From positions 2,976,001 through 3,040,000 of the forward strand of contig NZ_CP107036.1 in the NCBI RefSeq assembly GCF_029542085.1: a stretch of 64,000 nt of DNA, read 5' to 3'. A model generated the notes under the pieces. It was given only the letters and a program-made list of their open reading frames with translations. It was not told the DNA's origin and searched no databases. Of the stretch, positions 54,958-63,981 are shown in pieces (within the stretch, counting starts at the first letter, position 1; the number at the start of each line of letters is the position of its first letter). Made by a program: the position numbers and the translations under genes. The DNA comes from Sphingobacterium sp. ML3W. Its GTDB lineage: Bacteria > Bacteroidota > Bacteroidia > Sphingobacteriales > Sphingobacteriaceae.

Positions 54958-55920
54958 CTATATTGCATTAAATTCGGTCTCTAACATACGCTGTAGGCCT
55001 TGCTCAAGTGTGAACGGAGGTGTGAATGTCGATTTCGTGACTTTGGATGCATCGTATATAGTCACTGCACAGAATTTCTTGACACGGACAGAACTAATGC
55101 TTAATTTCTTGCGGGTTAATACCGCCAAAAGATCAAAACCATAGCCACCCAACATGCCTAGCCAGTATGGTATATGGGTCGTGGGAATAGGCTTATTCAA
55201 GAGTGCTCCCGTCAATGAAACAAGGTCATTGGTGTTGAAGTCAGGTTTATCGACATAGTTATAGACATTATAGCCCTCCTGCTGTTTAAGGGTCAAAAAA
55301 GCTAAAAATGCCACCACGTTACCAACATAGGCCATCGACTTGCGATTGTTGCCTTTACCGATCATCATAAACCTTCCACTGGCTATCTGCCGGAACAGAT
55401 TATATACATTTCCACGATTGCCTTCGCCAAAGATCACCGATGGTCGTACAATGTTAATATTCCAGTCGGTATGAGTTTTATACCAATCTTCGAGTACCAT
55501 TTCAGCCTGCCATTTACTGATGCCATAGTGATTAAAAGGTTCGGCTGCGGAAGATTCATTGGGATTATTTTTATCCAAACCATAGATTGCGACCGAGCTG
55601 ATAAATAAGATGCGGGTAATTCCATTTGCTTCCATCGCGGCAAGTGTATTTTTCATACCCTCCACGTTCACATCATAATACAGGGATATCGGGCTTACAT
55701 CATCACGATGTTCTGCTGCCAATAAAATGACAATATCACTGCCGTACAGCTGTTCAGTTAGCAGCTCTTGGTCCAATACATTTCCAATTAAACTAATTGT
55801 GGGATACGATGTACTGCCTACCTTATCGATATTCAGTACCTTATTCATCCCCAGTTTATGAAAGTGGGTAATCAGATGGGTTCCTACAAATCCAGAACCT
55901 CCTATTAATGTTATTTTCAT
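54958..55920 (-). CDS. NAD-dependent epimerase/dehydratase (extended SDR)
   Basis: This 320-residue SDR has the Rossmann loop ITLIGGSGFVGTHLITHFHK. A conserved SSVAIYGLDKN and the Y-x3-K site in NHYGISKWQAEMVLEDW follow. It lies directly after the WecA-type gene (9 nt), an arrangement known from clusters in which the pair makes and transfers a 6-deoxy-HexNAc such as QuiNAc or FucNAc. That specificity is inference; no 4,6-dehydratase for UDP-HexNAc is present in the window. Confidence 0.88.
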   Translation of the reverse strand: MKITLIGGSGFVGTHLITHFHKLGMNKVLNIDKVGSTSYPTISLIGNVLDQELLTEQLYGSDIVILLAAEHRDDVSPISLYYDVNVEGMKNTLAAMEANGITRILFISSVAIYGLDKNNPNESSAAEPFNHYGISKWQAEMVLEDWYKTHTDWNINIVRPSVIFGEGNRGNVYNLFRQIASGRFMMIGKGNNRKSMAYVGNVVAFLAFLTLKQQEGYNVYNYVDKPDFNTNDLVSLTGALLNKPIPTTHIPYWLGMLGGYGFDLLAVLTRKKLSISSVRVKKFCAVTIYDASKVTKSTFTPPFTLEQGLQRMLETEFNAI

Positions 55921-55929
55921 GACATTAAA

Positions 55930-57105
55930 TCAATTAGATTTTAAAATATTTGATATTTGTGTACTGCGGGTCAGCTTTTCTTTCGAAATTTTTCTTTTAT
56001 CAGTTTCCTTTGTCTTTTCCATTAAGCGGTATCCTTTGAGAAAAAGTATCCAGATCAGGAGATCTGCCAAGACCACTAGGTTATTACTGATCAGCTGTAC
56101 CATGATTATATTGAATACACAGTAAAATAATGTGAGCAATAAGATTGAAACCATCGTTGTTCGGTGGCTCATCCCCATCTCCAATAGATAGTGATGTAAG
56201 TGACTACGATCAGGTTTAAAGAGTGGTTTCCCTCTTCTCCAACGTATGCAGATAACTCGAGCTACGTCAAACAGGGGTACGATCAAGATTGAAAAAGCCA
56301 CGACGATTGCACTTTCTGAAAGAGGTTTGATATAGGTATTGTTCATTGCGAAACTTATAGCTAGAAATGCAATAGAATAGCCTAAAGTCATGCTACCAGT
56401 ATCACCCATAAATATTTGTCGCCGGCGACGGGTCACCCCATAGACATTAATAAAGAAAAACGGGGCGAGCACTCCTACTGCGATAAATGCAAACAGAGCG
56501 TGTATCCATGCACCATAATAGCTAAACAAAATCCCCAGTACAATACAACCGACACCAACCACACCGGAACAGAGCCCATCCAATCCGTCGATCAAATTAA
56601 TCGCGTTGATAATTAGTACAACCATAAAAACAGTAAAGGGAATACCAATCCAAGGTGAAAGCTCCGAAATAAATGCAACACCATACAAATCATTGATCCA
56701 TAGCCCTGATAAGGGAAAAAAGCAGGCGACCACAATCTGGACAAGAAACTTCCACTTGTAATTTATGCCAATCAAGTCATCACCTATTCCCACAATAAAA
56801 AGAATGAATAGACCACAGAGCAGCAGCATGAAACTTGGTAATATCGCCCATGATTCTAGGCCAAGATCCATATTGATAACCTTGATCATAATGACCAAAG
56901 ACATGACTAATACACAGCATTGAATGGGTGCAAAAGCTACTCCTCCGAGACGAGGAACAATCCCATGGTGCTGCTTCCTTGCATCAACCGGATCAAACAA
57001 ACGCTTTTTATAGGTTACAAGAATTATGAAAGGAATAAAAATCCTACTCAGCAGCATTGCTATTAGTCCAGCAATAAGAATCAAAACCAACTTCATTTCC
57101 ATCAT
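55930..57105 (-). CDS. WecA/MraY-family initiating sugar-phosphate transferase
   Basis: I start at ATG 57105 (MMEMKLVLILIAGLIAMLLS) because the longer frame begins with GTG and adds an odd leader. The product of 391 residues has about 11 membrane segments. The family motifs are present: DARKQHHGIVPRLGGVAF, GIGDDLIGINYKWKF, NLIDGLDGLCSG and MGDTGSMTLGYSIAF, plus the DRSHLHHYLLEMGMSHRTT loop. It probably starts repeat-unit synthesis by loading a HexNAc-1-phosphate onto undecaprenyl phosphate. The basic C-terminal tail is cytoplasmic. Confidence 0.93.
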   Translation of the reverse strand: MMEMKLVLILIAGLIAMLLSRIFIPFIILVTYKKRLFDPVDARKQHHGIVPRLGGVAFAPIQCCVLVMSLVIMIKVINMDLGLESWAILPSFMLLLCGLFILFIVGIGDDLIGINYKWKFLVQIVVACFFPLSGLWINDLYGVAFISELSPWIGIPFTVFMVVLIINAINLIDGLDGLCSGVVGVGCIVLGILFSYYGAWIHALFAFIAVGVLAPFFFINVYGVTRRRRQIFMGDTGSMTLGYSIAFLAISFAMNNTYIKPLSESAIVVAFSILIVPLFDVARVICIRWRRGKPLFKPDRSHLHHYLLEMGMSHRTTMVSILLLTLFYCVFNIIMVQLISNNLVVLADLLIWILFLKGYRLMEKTKETDKRKISKEKLTRSTQISNILKSN

Positions 57106-57154
57106 CAATATTTTTAATAGTAAGTATATAAGTAGATCCACCGATCAAACTGCT

Positions 57155-58315
57155 CTAACGTCCAATGCTGTCAATAAGCTTTTTGCCTAAACCTATAAAT
57201 GGTTTTTCGACGGTTACAAATGAGATTTTAGCAACTAGATAGCTTGATAAAACAACAAGCAAAAAATAAAAGGCAAGAGAAAACACACCGTAACTTCTCC
57301 AGCTTAAGGGCAAGAAATCAAGTCCGAACGCGAAAAGAAAATGAAAAAGATACATCGAAAAAGAAACTCTCCCTATTTCTCCCAACAACCTTATGTTCAA
57401 CCCTTTATTCTTCCTAAATAGCTCTATGAGAAATACAAACGATAGACTAGAAATTACTGGAATCCATGAAAATAAATAGCCAATCTTCAGGTACCACAGC
57501 AGAAGGCAAGCTATTGTGAGAAAGCAGCACCCAAACAGATCCAAATACCAGCTATACTTCGCTTCACCTAGTTTTAAATAAAAGAAATATGCTATTCCAA
57601 TAAAAAAACAGGGTAATTGATTTGCGATATTGAAATACAAGAATGTATTATTTGCCAGATATAAACCATTCCAGGAAAACAATTGGACAAGACCCTGTGC
57701 AACAATAATACCCATCGCTACAAAAAGAAAGATCTTGCTATATGAGTTGATAAAACGGCTTGTAAACTTAAATATCATTGGAAACAGCAAATAGAAAGTC
57801 ATCTCAGTTGCTATAGACCATCCTCCCGGCACGATCGTATTATTGGCTGAAGGCAAAAATCCATGTAGAAATAAAAAATTAGCCAACAAATTTAAGGCTG
57901 TGTAATTCCTGATATCAAAGAATGCTAGATTATAAACGCCCAAATAAGAAATAAAAAAATACAGCAGAATTCCCAGCCAATAGATTGGAGTAATTCGAAA
58001 TACGCGACGAATCGCATAATTCCGTAAAGGCCTTTTTTCATGGCTTCTATTTTTAGTAGAAAGACAAAGTGTATAAGCTGAGGCTACGAAAAACAACTGT
58101 ACTCCCATCTGACAATATTTTGCGAACACGTCTGTCACCCGATCAAGGTTTTGAATCCCAACCATCGTATGAACTAGCACAACCATCAGAATGGCGATCC
58201 CCCTAATACTGTCTATGTATTGATATTTTACTGCTGACTGATCTTTATTGACTTCTCCCGACTGGTAGGAATAATTCCCCACAATCTCAGAGCCATCCAT
58301 TAATGTTGTTTTCAT
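57155..58315 (-). CDS. Acyltransferase-3 family membrane protein
   Basis: This 386-residue protein has about 10 membrane segments. After a polar N-terminal leader come the family marks YIDSIRGIAILMVVLVHTMV and RRVFRITPIYWLGILLYFF. It is the first gene of the EPS cluster in the direction of transcription, 49 nt before the WecA-type gene. It likely acylates a sugar of the polymer. The cluster promoter should lie in 58316-58513, but I could not single out a -7/-33 pair with confidence. Confidence 0.88.
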   Translation of the reverse strand: MKTTLMDGSEIVGNYSYQSGEVNKDQSAVKYQYIDSIRGIAILMVVLVHTMVGIQNLDRVTDVFAKYCQMGVQLFFVASAYTLCLSTKNRSHEKRPLRNYAIRRVFRITPIYWLGILLYFFISYLGVYNLAFFDIRNYTALNLLANFLFLHGFLPSANNTIVPGGWSIATEMTFYLLFPMIFKFTSRFINSYSKIFLFVAMGIIVAQGLVQLFSWNGLYLANNTFLYFNIANQLPCFFIGIAYFFYLKLGEAKYSWYLDLFGCCFLTIACLLLWYLKIGYLFSWIPVISSLSFVFLIELFRKNKGLNIRLLGEIGRVSFSMYLFHFLFAFGLDFLPLSWRSYGVFSLAFYFLLVVLSSYLVAKISFVTVEKPFIGLGKKLIDSIGR

Positions 58316-58513
58316 GGCGCTAAATCATTATAAATTCTTTGTTATTTATGTATTCAGAGATAGTTTCTTTTTGAGAGACTTCAGTGTAACTGGAATATCT
58401 CACACATTTCAATAAGTCGAATCCCTGAGAAAGAAAGCAGAGCAGGAACTCTACCAATACATACACTTACTTATTAAGGGCAGTGTATAAGATTCATTAG
58501 AGCTTTAAGAAAT

Positions 58514-58541
58514 GTGCAGCCTTTACGCAAAAAGGCTACAC
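58514..58541 (-). terminator. Hairpin after the OmpA-family gene
   Basis: GTG-x-AGCCTTT pairs with AAAGGCT-x-CAC around a 6-nt loop, giving 10 bp with one mismatch. It lies 31 nt after the OmpA stop. The minus-strand tail is ATTTCTT, a weak T-run, so it probably reduces but may not fully stop read-through into the EPS cluster. Confidence 0.6.
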
Positions 58542-58571
58542 ATGCTCATGAATAAGAGAATTGAACACGTT

Positions 58572-59777
58572 TTATTTTGCTATGGTAATTACCGCGCGGC
58601 TTAAACGGGGATCATCATAGTACATATTATCAACACCTCCCTCATAAGACACCTCTAATTGGCCAGGGTTAACATCAAATTCATGTACTAGAACATTATA
58701 AATTGCTTTCGCTCGCTCGCTGCTGATTCGGTTGTTGAATACTGCTGTACCCGTACCCTTGTCAGCATAGCCTGTTACTTTATAGACAACATTTTTGTTT
58801 CCAGCCTTGATCACTTTGGCAAAGAAACCGAGGTTTACTCGTGCTTCGTTGCTCACGATACTTTGGTTAATCGGAAATGTAACCAATATCGGTGCTGCTA
58901 ATATTTTCTCTTCAACTTTAATCTCGGTAATAGTTTTTCCCTGGGATGCCAACAACTGTGCTTTCAATGCCTCATTGTCTTCCGACAGCTTGCGTACTTT
59001 TTCACGCAGGCTGTTTAACAGCTCATCACTGTAGCTGATAACCACGCTGCTCGGTTTTTCCCAATCTCGTTTTTTGAACTTATAAGTCAGTCCTAGCAAT
59101 GCAGACAAATTTCCATCTTGACGGCGATTTCCAGTTTCACCATCAAACCGGTCATTCACCATTGCACCTCGCACGTCAAGGGTTAGATCAAGCGCATCAC
59201 TTAAGCGAAAGCTGTTGTAGATACCAATATTCGCACTCACTTCTTTTGCTGCAGGAGCCTCGTTCGTTACCATCCAACCCAAACCCACATAGGGACTAAT
59301 GGAATAAAAACGGTCATTCTTGTATCCGCTGAAGATATTGGACAAATTGAATAAAACATCACCATGAATATGGAAATAATTGAATTCTTGGTTGTATAGC
59401 CAATAACCATCCCAGGGTTTACCAGTATACTTTTCACCAGTAGAGTGACTTCCATTTTGAGTGGCCCCTTTTATCTTATATCCATTAACACCAGCACGTA
59501 CCCCAATCCCGGGACTGAACCATTTACCCAGATTGAATTCAAAATTGGGCGTCAGACGTTCAGAAAGCTTCATCTGTTTGTTGTGATCACCAAAGTAAAT
59601 CTGGGCGCCCGCACCGACATTGATAAACCAGTTGTCCCAGAAACGGTTGGTTTGTACCTGATACCTGTCATTGGATACTGTGACAACGGTATCTGGCCTG
59701 AAGTCAACTTGCTGCGCCTGTGACATCTTCGCCCCCGTTACAGCTAAAATTATTGCGAATGTTTTTTTAAAAACCAT
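58572..59777 (-). CDS. OmpA-family outer-membrane protein
   Basis: This 401-residue protein has a signal peptide (cleavage near MSQAQQ). A beta-barrel N-terminal part follows (WFINVGAGAQIYFGDHNKQM, GIGVRAGVNGYKIKG, GLTYKFKKRDWEKP), then a coiled coil (LNSLREKVRKLSEDNEALKA) and a C-terminal OmpA domain. The OmpA domain includes YKVTGYADKGTGTAVFNNRI and SSERAKAIYNVLV, which bind peptidoglycan in the family. It anchors the envelope near the EPS export site. It is a separate transcript from the EPS genes if the hairpin at 58514 works. Confidence 0.9.
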   Translation of the reverse strand: MVFKKTFAIILAVTGAKMSQAQQVDFRPDTVVTVSNDRYQVQTNRFWDNWFINVGAGAQIYFGDHNKQMKLSERLTPNFEFNLGKWFSPGIGVRAGVNGYKIKGATQNGSHSTGEKYTGKPWDGYWLYNQEFNYFHIHGDVLFNLSNIFSGYKNDRFYSISPYVGLGWMVTNEAPAAKEVSANIGIYNSFRLSDALDLTLDVRGAMVNDRFDGETGNRRQDGNLSALLGLTYKFKKRDWEKPSSVVISYSDELLNSLREKVRKLSEDNEALKAQLLASQGKTITEIKVEEKILAAPILVTFPINQSIVSNEARVNLGFFAKVIKAGNKNVVYKVTGYADKGTGTAVFNNRISSERAKAIYNVLVHEFDVNPGQLEVSYEGGVDNMYYDDPRLSRAVITIAK

Positions 59778-60644
59778 TTTGGTTAAAATTATTGTTTAAG
59801 TAATATTTGCTATGTTATTGTTATATTTCCTCAGCGTCTATTGTTAGAATCTAGTGATCGCGTTAAGCAAGACACCCAACTAATTCCCAGCGGCCTTTTT
59901 GATTGTCTCTTGATTTGTGTGCAGTGTTATTTTTACTCATTGTATATTGTTTTATTATATGTTGAATTATTTCTACTTAACCTCTTCTATATATTCGTAT
60001 CTACAGGTAATTTAGAATCCTTACCATTTTTGATCTTAATAAGTTAAAAGTGACTTGATGACCTGACAGCCGGTGTCAAATTCTATTGTGGTCCAAAGGT
60101 GAGAACTCGCCTTAAAATTTCTGGAATATTGTGTAAAAACATGACTGCCAATTTGTAAAACAAAGGATAAATCAATGTTAAAGCTTCAATTAGCACATGT
60201 TTTGTCTTTTTTTACAGAAAAAAATTTCATTCGAACTTTATCGAAAATCTCATCCGCCGAGCGATGTATACAGCTTAAATTTGGGCATCCTGTTGTCTTT
60301 CTATTTTGTTCGGGATTTAATCTAACCGCGCACACAGACCACTTCTCAAATATTGCGCAATAATATTTCGAAGAATGTGATAACATACGGTCATTCAACT
60401 TCAATAAGGTTATTCAACATCAAGGCATCTAGTTTCAGAAATTCCTAAAACCAGGGCGTTCAACTATGAATAAACGAGCAACAAGATTTTAATTATTAAC
60501 AACTTAATTGGAAGAAATACGATAGCTTATCATGGAATTTGCTATAATTGGGTTAAAATAAGACATAATGAAACCCAGAGTATTTACAGCATAATTCATT
60601 TGCGATTTGGATGCTGCCGATATACACTGCAATAAGTTTGAAAC
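59778..60644. other. Gene-free stretch upstream of the OmpA-family gene
   Basis: I see no supported gene in these 867 bp; short frames are low in complexity and match no family. The part next to 59778 must contain the OmpA promoter on the minus strand. The right end borders the second putative small RNA. Confidence 0.45.
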
Positions 60645-60750
60645 AAAAAAAGAGCTCCAAAACCCGAAGATCTTGGAGCTCAATCATCACTTCCTCTGCT
60701 GGGCAGCAGCTTGAAATGATTTTCATCTACCTATGAAACCATTATTAAAA
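60645..60750 (-). ncRNA. Putative small RNA, copy 2
   Basis: The minus strand has TACTTTCG (60757-60764, a -7-like element), then TTTCATAGGTAGATG. A hairpin follows (ATCATTTC with GAAGTGAT, including one G-U pair, and inner CTGCT with AGCAG). A 13-bp terminator comes next (GAGCTCCAAGATC with GGTTTTGGAGCTC, UUCG loop) with T7. The same blocks occur at 33121-33217. The 7TM-AraC gene upstream already has its own terminator at 60988-61007, so this unit is probably transcribed on its own. The 5' end is estimated. Confidence 0.6.
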
Positions 60751-60987
60751 TGTTCTCGAAAGTAGTAATTGAATTGAAAAATATACCGCTATATCGTACA
60801 AAATAAATGACTAACTGTATAAATGTAGAAAAAGTCGCATTATTGTTTTAAAATCGGGCACACTATTTCTATATCCTTGAATTCACACTTAGTATCATTG
60901 TGATGTCAGCCTATAAGTAATCGTCCTGCTCTAGACACCTATTTTCCCCTCATAATTAGATTTCATATCGAATAATTGTAAAAAAAA

Positions 60988-61007
60988 GTATTTTACAAGG
61001 AAAATAC
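60988..61007 (-). terminator. Terminator of the 7TM-AraC gene
   Basis: A 7-bp stem GTATTTT with AAAATAC and a 6-nt loop lies 14 nt after the stop at 61022. Eight T residues follow on the minus strand. It isolates the AraC transcript from the putative small RNA further left. Confidence 0.8.
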
Positions 61008-61021
61008 AAAAGAGAACGGTC

Positions 61022-62155
61022 CTATCCCTTTAATTCCGAAATAATATGCTTTGTTCTCTGATAGCTTTTGACACTTTTAAAACCCGCCGTATAAACAAGT
61101 TCCTCCTCCTCAAAGCCTTTATAATAAGGATCCGATCGAAGAGCTTCAATTTCGCGCATCCGACAAGTATTTATAAATGTACTGAAATTCATACCATAAT
61201 ACTGATTGATAAAATTTGACAGATAGGTTCGGTTGGTCCCTAATGGTGCCATAAGATCTGTAATTTTAAGATCATGACTTAAGTAAGGTTTTTCAGCATC
61301 CATATATTCTTCAAAGACCACGGGATCAATGGGATTACCTGCGATATTGTCGTCCGAAATCTTATCTTTTTCTTGAAATATAATATCTTCGGTTAACAGC
61401 AAAAAATTCTTGGAGAAAATATTGCAACATAAAATACTATTAAATATAACGATCAAAGTCAATCTGATGACTATTGTCACATAATCAAAAAGACTGCCAA
61501 CGACAGAAAAATAATGAACGAAAGTAATAGGAAACAAAATAATCAGGCAAAAAAGTATCTTATATAACCAAGCTAGGGACGAAGTACCTATATCAGCAGA
61601 GTATTCTTTGATCTTTTTTCTATAAGTAAATACTCGATGGAGGGATAGAATGATATAAAAAGAACTAAAAATCAGCCTAAAAAAAGGTGTCAGTTTTGCC
61701 AAAAATAAGACAAACGATTTATATTCAGGATAAGCATCCATTCCACCTTTTAGAGAACCAAAAATGTTACGAGAAATTATAACGATACAGACACTAGTTA
61801 GTAGAAAGAAAAAGACAGGGATGCCATAATGCCAAAAATTGAATTCTTCTGCTTTGCGTAAACGAGTGATTTTAAAAATAATATGATATAATAATACAGG
61901 AATAAGCAGCATACTAAAATAATACACCGGAATTACATAATTAGAGAGATCTTTGTAATGAATAAAAAATAAAATAGTTATACTGTAAACTATCTCAATA
62001 CAGTAAAAAATAACTAATAAAAAGGACAGCCTTTTAGTAAAAACATCGTGTTTATTAAAATACAAATTTATAAACAACAAAATAAGACAATACAGAGCAG
62101 AAAAAATCGGCAATGCAAAAGCCAATACTTGTGCTAATAAGTTTAAATCCATCAT
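61022..62155 (-). CDS. Membrane-anchored AraC-type regulator, paralogue of 31990
   Basis: This 377-residue protein has the same plan as the regulator at 31990-33114: six or seven hydrophobic segments in the first 260 residues, then an AraC-type helix-turn-helix. Visible parts are EKPYLSHDLKITDLMAPLG, TNRTYLSNFINQYYGMNFST and EEELVYTAGFKSVKSYQRTK. About half of residues match its paralogue by eye, including ALPIFSA-YC, LLYH, F-LWHY-like blocks and NIFSKNF-LLTED. It follows another 7TM-AraC gene by 8 nt, so the two are a pair. Two adjacent ATG codons open the gene. Target genes are unknown. Confidence 0.85.
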   Translation of the reverse strand: MMDLNLLAQVLAFALPIFSALYCLILLFINLYFNKHDVFTKRLSFLLVIFYCIEIVYSITILFFIHYKDLSNYVIPVYYFSMLLIPVLLYHIIFKITRLRKAEEFNFWHYGIPVFFFLLTSVCIVIISRNIFGSLKGGMDAYPEYKSFVLFLAKLTPFFRLIFSSFYIILSLHRVFTYRKKIKEYSADIGTSSLAWLYKILFCLIILFPITFVHYFSVVGSLFDYVTIVIRLTLIVIFNSILCCNIFSKNFLLLTEDIIFQEKDKISDDNIAGNPIDPVVFEEYMDAEKPYLSHDLKITDLMAPLGTNRTYLSNFINQYYGMNFSTFINTCRMREIEALRSDPYYKGFEEEELVYTAGFKSVKSYQRTKHIISELKG

Positions 62156-62163
62156 ATTCGAAT

Positions 62164-63303
62164 TTATTTATCAATTTTGTGTTTTTCTTCAAGTTTCTTC
62201 TTAACCCGCCAGTAATTACGTAAGCTGCCAAATCCAGCCATTGTAATAAGCGCCTGCAGATCTTTCTCCTTATGGTCCGGATCTTCCATCAATGTATCTA
62301 ACTCCCTAAGTCGCCACAAATTGATGTAATTACTAAAATTAACGCCATAAGCTACATTCACAAACTTGGAAAAATAAGCCCTATTTGTATTAAAAATTTT
62401 CACTATCTGATCCATTTTTAGATCCGGGTCAAGGAATGGTTTATTTTCTCGAAAATAGGAGTCTAATTGTGCTTGCGAAAGAATTGAAGTCGCTTCCTCT
62501 TTCACTTCAATTATGTTATCCTTTTCCTCTGATATACTAACTTGAACATCATTTTCAATCCGGCCTGAAGGCATCAAAATTTTATTTATCTGCAAATAGG
62601 TCTTTTTTAAAACGTAATTCCTTTGCAACAAATTATAAGTTAAGATTAGATGTTGCACAGGGATAAACAAGGCATATAATAAATTGTTATACGATGTGAA
62701 TGAATACAACCCTATAAATGCTATCAGAAGTAATATTCTAAAAAACAGCACGTAATTCAACCATTTAATTTTGCTCCAATCCTCGTACCTCCCCTCTGAC
62801 ATTAACTTGGTATAGCTATCATAAAGGTGTCGAATCATTAAATAGGTATAATACACCGAATACAGTGCTACCGAAATGAAAAGATATGGTATAAAAAAAT
62901 TAAAGACATCATTATGTGAGGGAAAAAAAGATAATGAACTAAAAAAGAATAAACTAACCGCAAAACTCAGCAGGAACGGAATCACATAATGGTATCCACC
63001 TATTCTCTTTTGCTCGCCCATAGATGTGATAATAACAATTACATGAAAAAATACGACCTGCATGAGATGTAGGTTGAATGCGACAAAAGGAAGAATATAT
63101 TGAAATGAACTACCAGGAACCTGAATCATTAAATTAAAGATCCAGTTAAAAATCATCTGACAGAAATAGATCAATAACAGTCTTTTAAGATATCGTTCGA
63201 TAGATAAAATTCGATCTCCGTATGCAAATAGCAAAAAAAGTATACAAATGATAGATGATGCGACCGGGGTTGCGGCAATTATGATTTGGTAAAGTTCATT
63301 CAT
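62164..63303 (-). CDS. Membrane-anchored AraC-type regulator, diverged paralogue
   Basis: This 379-residue protein again joins several membrane segments (residues 1-240) to an AraC-type domain (about 285-375). The latter includes NKPFLDPDLKMDQIVKIFNT, RAYFSKFVNVAYGVNFSNY and ITMAGFGSLRNYWRVKKKLE. It is more distant from the two other copies than they are from each other, and it has a longer linker with DNIIEVKEEATSILSQAQ. It is the first gene of the pair and ends 8 nt before the 61022 gene starts. Confidence 0.83.
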   Translation of the reverse strand: MNELYQIIIAATPVASSIICILFLLFAYGDRILSIERYLKRLLLIYFCQMIFNWIFNLMIQVPGSSFQYILPFVAFNLHLMQVVFFHVIVIITSMGEQKRIGGYHYVIPFLLSFAVSLFFFSSLSFFPSHNDVFNFFIPYLFISVALYSVYYTYLMIRHLYDSYTKLMSEGRYEDWSKIKWLNYVLFFRILLLIAFIGLYSFTSYNNLLYALFIPVQHLILTYNLLQRNYVLKKTYLQINKILMPSGRIENDVQVSISEEKDNIIEVKEEATSILSQAQLDSYFRENKPFLDPDLKMDQIVKIFNTNRAYFSKFVNVAYGVNFSNYINLWRLRELDTLMEDPDHKEKDLQALITMAGFGSLRNYWRVKKKLEEKHKIDK

Positions 63304-63531
63304 AGGAGACCAATAATATTAATATTCGAAATAAATGACTATAAAAAAACGCGCAAACTAGAAGGGTACTTTTATAATAGTATATAAATTTATTCATTTT
63401 CACTCACAATTGGATATAAAGAAAAAAAATATTTTAACCTTACACCCCGTATGCAAATTCTTTCAATTGAAATCTCATAATGTTGTTTAAAAGTAGGGAG
63501 ACGGTCGCTAAAAGTATTCGTTTAACAGAAA

Positions 63532-63981
63532 TCACCCACGATCAAACGCATAATGATTTGTCTTGGCGGGATTATCTATTTTGAGTTGCTTTATATTGTT
63601 GAATACAATCTGTTCTACTCTTTCGATCAATATCCTATCATTTATACTTTTTGAAATATAATCTGATGCACCTAATTGCAATGCTCTACTAATCTTGTCG
63701 CTGTCTAAATCATCGGTATACATAATAATCTGACTATTGGGATACAATTTCTTTAGATGTGGAATACTATCGATACCATTCATAAATGGCATATTGACAT
63801 CCACTAAAAAAACATCCGGATCTTCAAATTTAGCTTTGAATGATTCCATGCCAACTGGAGAAGAGGCTTCTAACACTATTTCAAATTTTGGATTCGTGTG
63901 CTGGGATAGCTTCGCCCGTGTAAAAAATCTAATGATTGAAGAATCATCGATAAGACCTATTTTAATTGTTTCAGTGTACAT
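63532..63981 (-). CDS. Stand-alone response regulator receiver protein
   Basis: I start at ATG 63981 (MYTETIKIGL); the longer frame needs TTG. The product of 149 residues is a single receiver domain with acidic Asp 12/13 (LIDDSS), phosphoacceptor Asp 61 in FLVDVNMPFMNG, the Thr in IIMYTDD and Lys 111 in DYISKSINDR. A short tail without a DNA-binding domain follows, and the partner kinase is not in the window. It may act as a phospho-relay switch or the cut-down receiver of a LuxR-type regulator. The upstream region lies at the window edge. Confidence 0.88.
   Translation of the reverse strand: MYTETIKIGLIDDSSIIRFFTRAKLSQHTNPKFEIVLEASSPVGMESFKAKFEDPDVFLVDVNMPFMNGIDSIPHLKKLYPNSQIIMYTDDLDSDKISRALQLGASDYISKSINDRILIERVEQIVFNNIKQLKIDNPAKTNHYAFDRG

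Noticed and set aside
59841..60404. Short frames between the OmpA gene and small RNA copy 2
   Set aside because: They have biased composition, no start signals and no family match.
33121..60803. The two small-RNA-like units as direct repeats able to delete the 27 kb between them
   Set aside because: Only short blocks are identical and the rest has diverged, so homologous recombination between them is unlikely.
31990..62155. Inverted 7TM-AraC genes as recombination arms for inversion of the surface region
   Set aside because: The genes match at protein level but not closely enough at DNA level to act as recombination arms.
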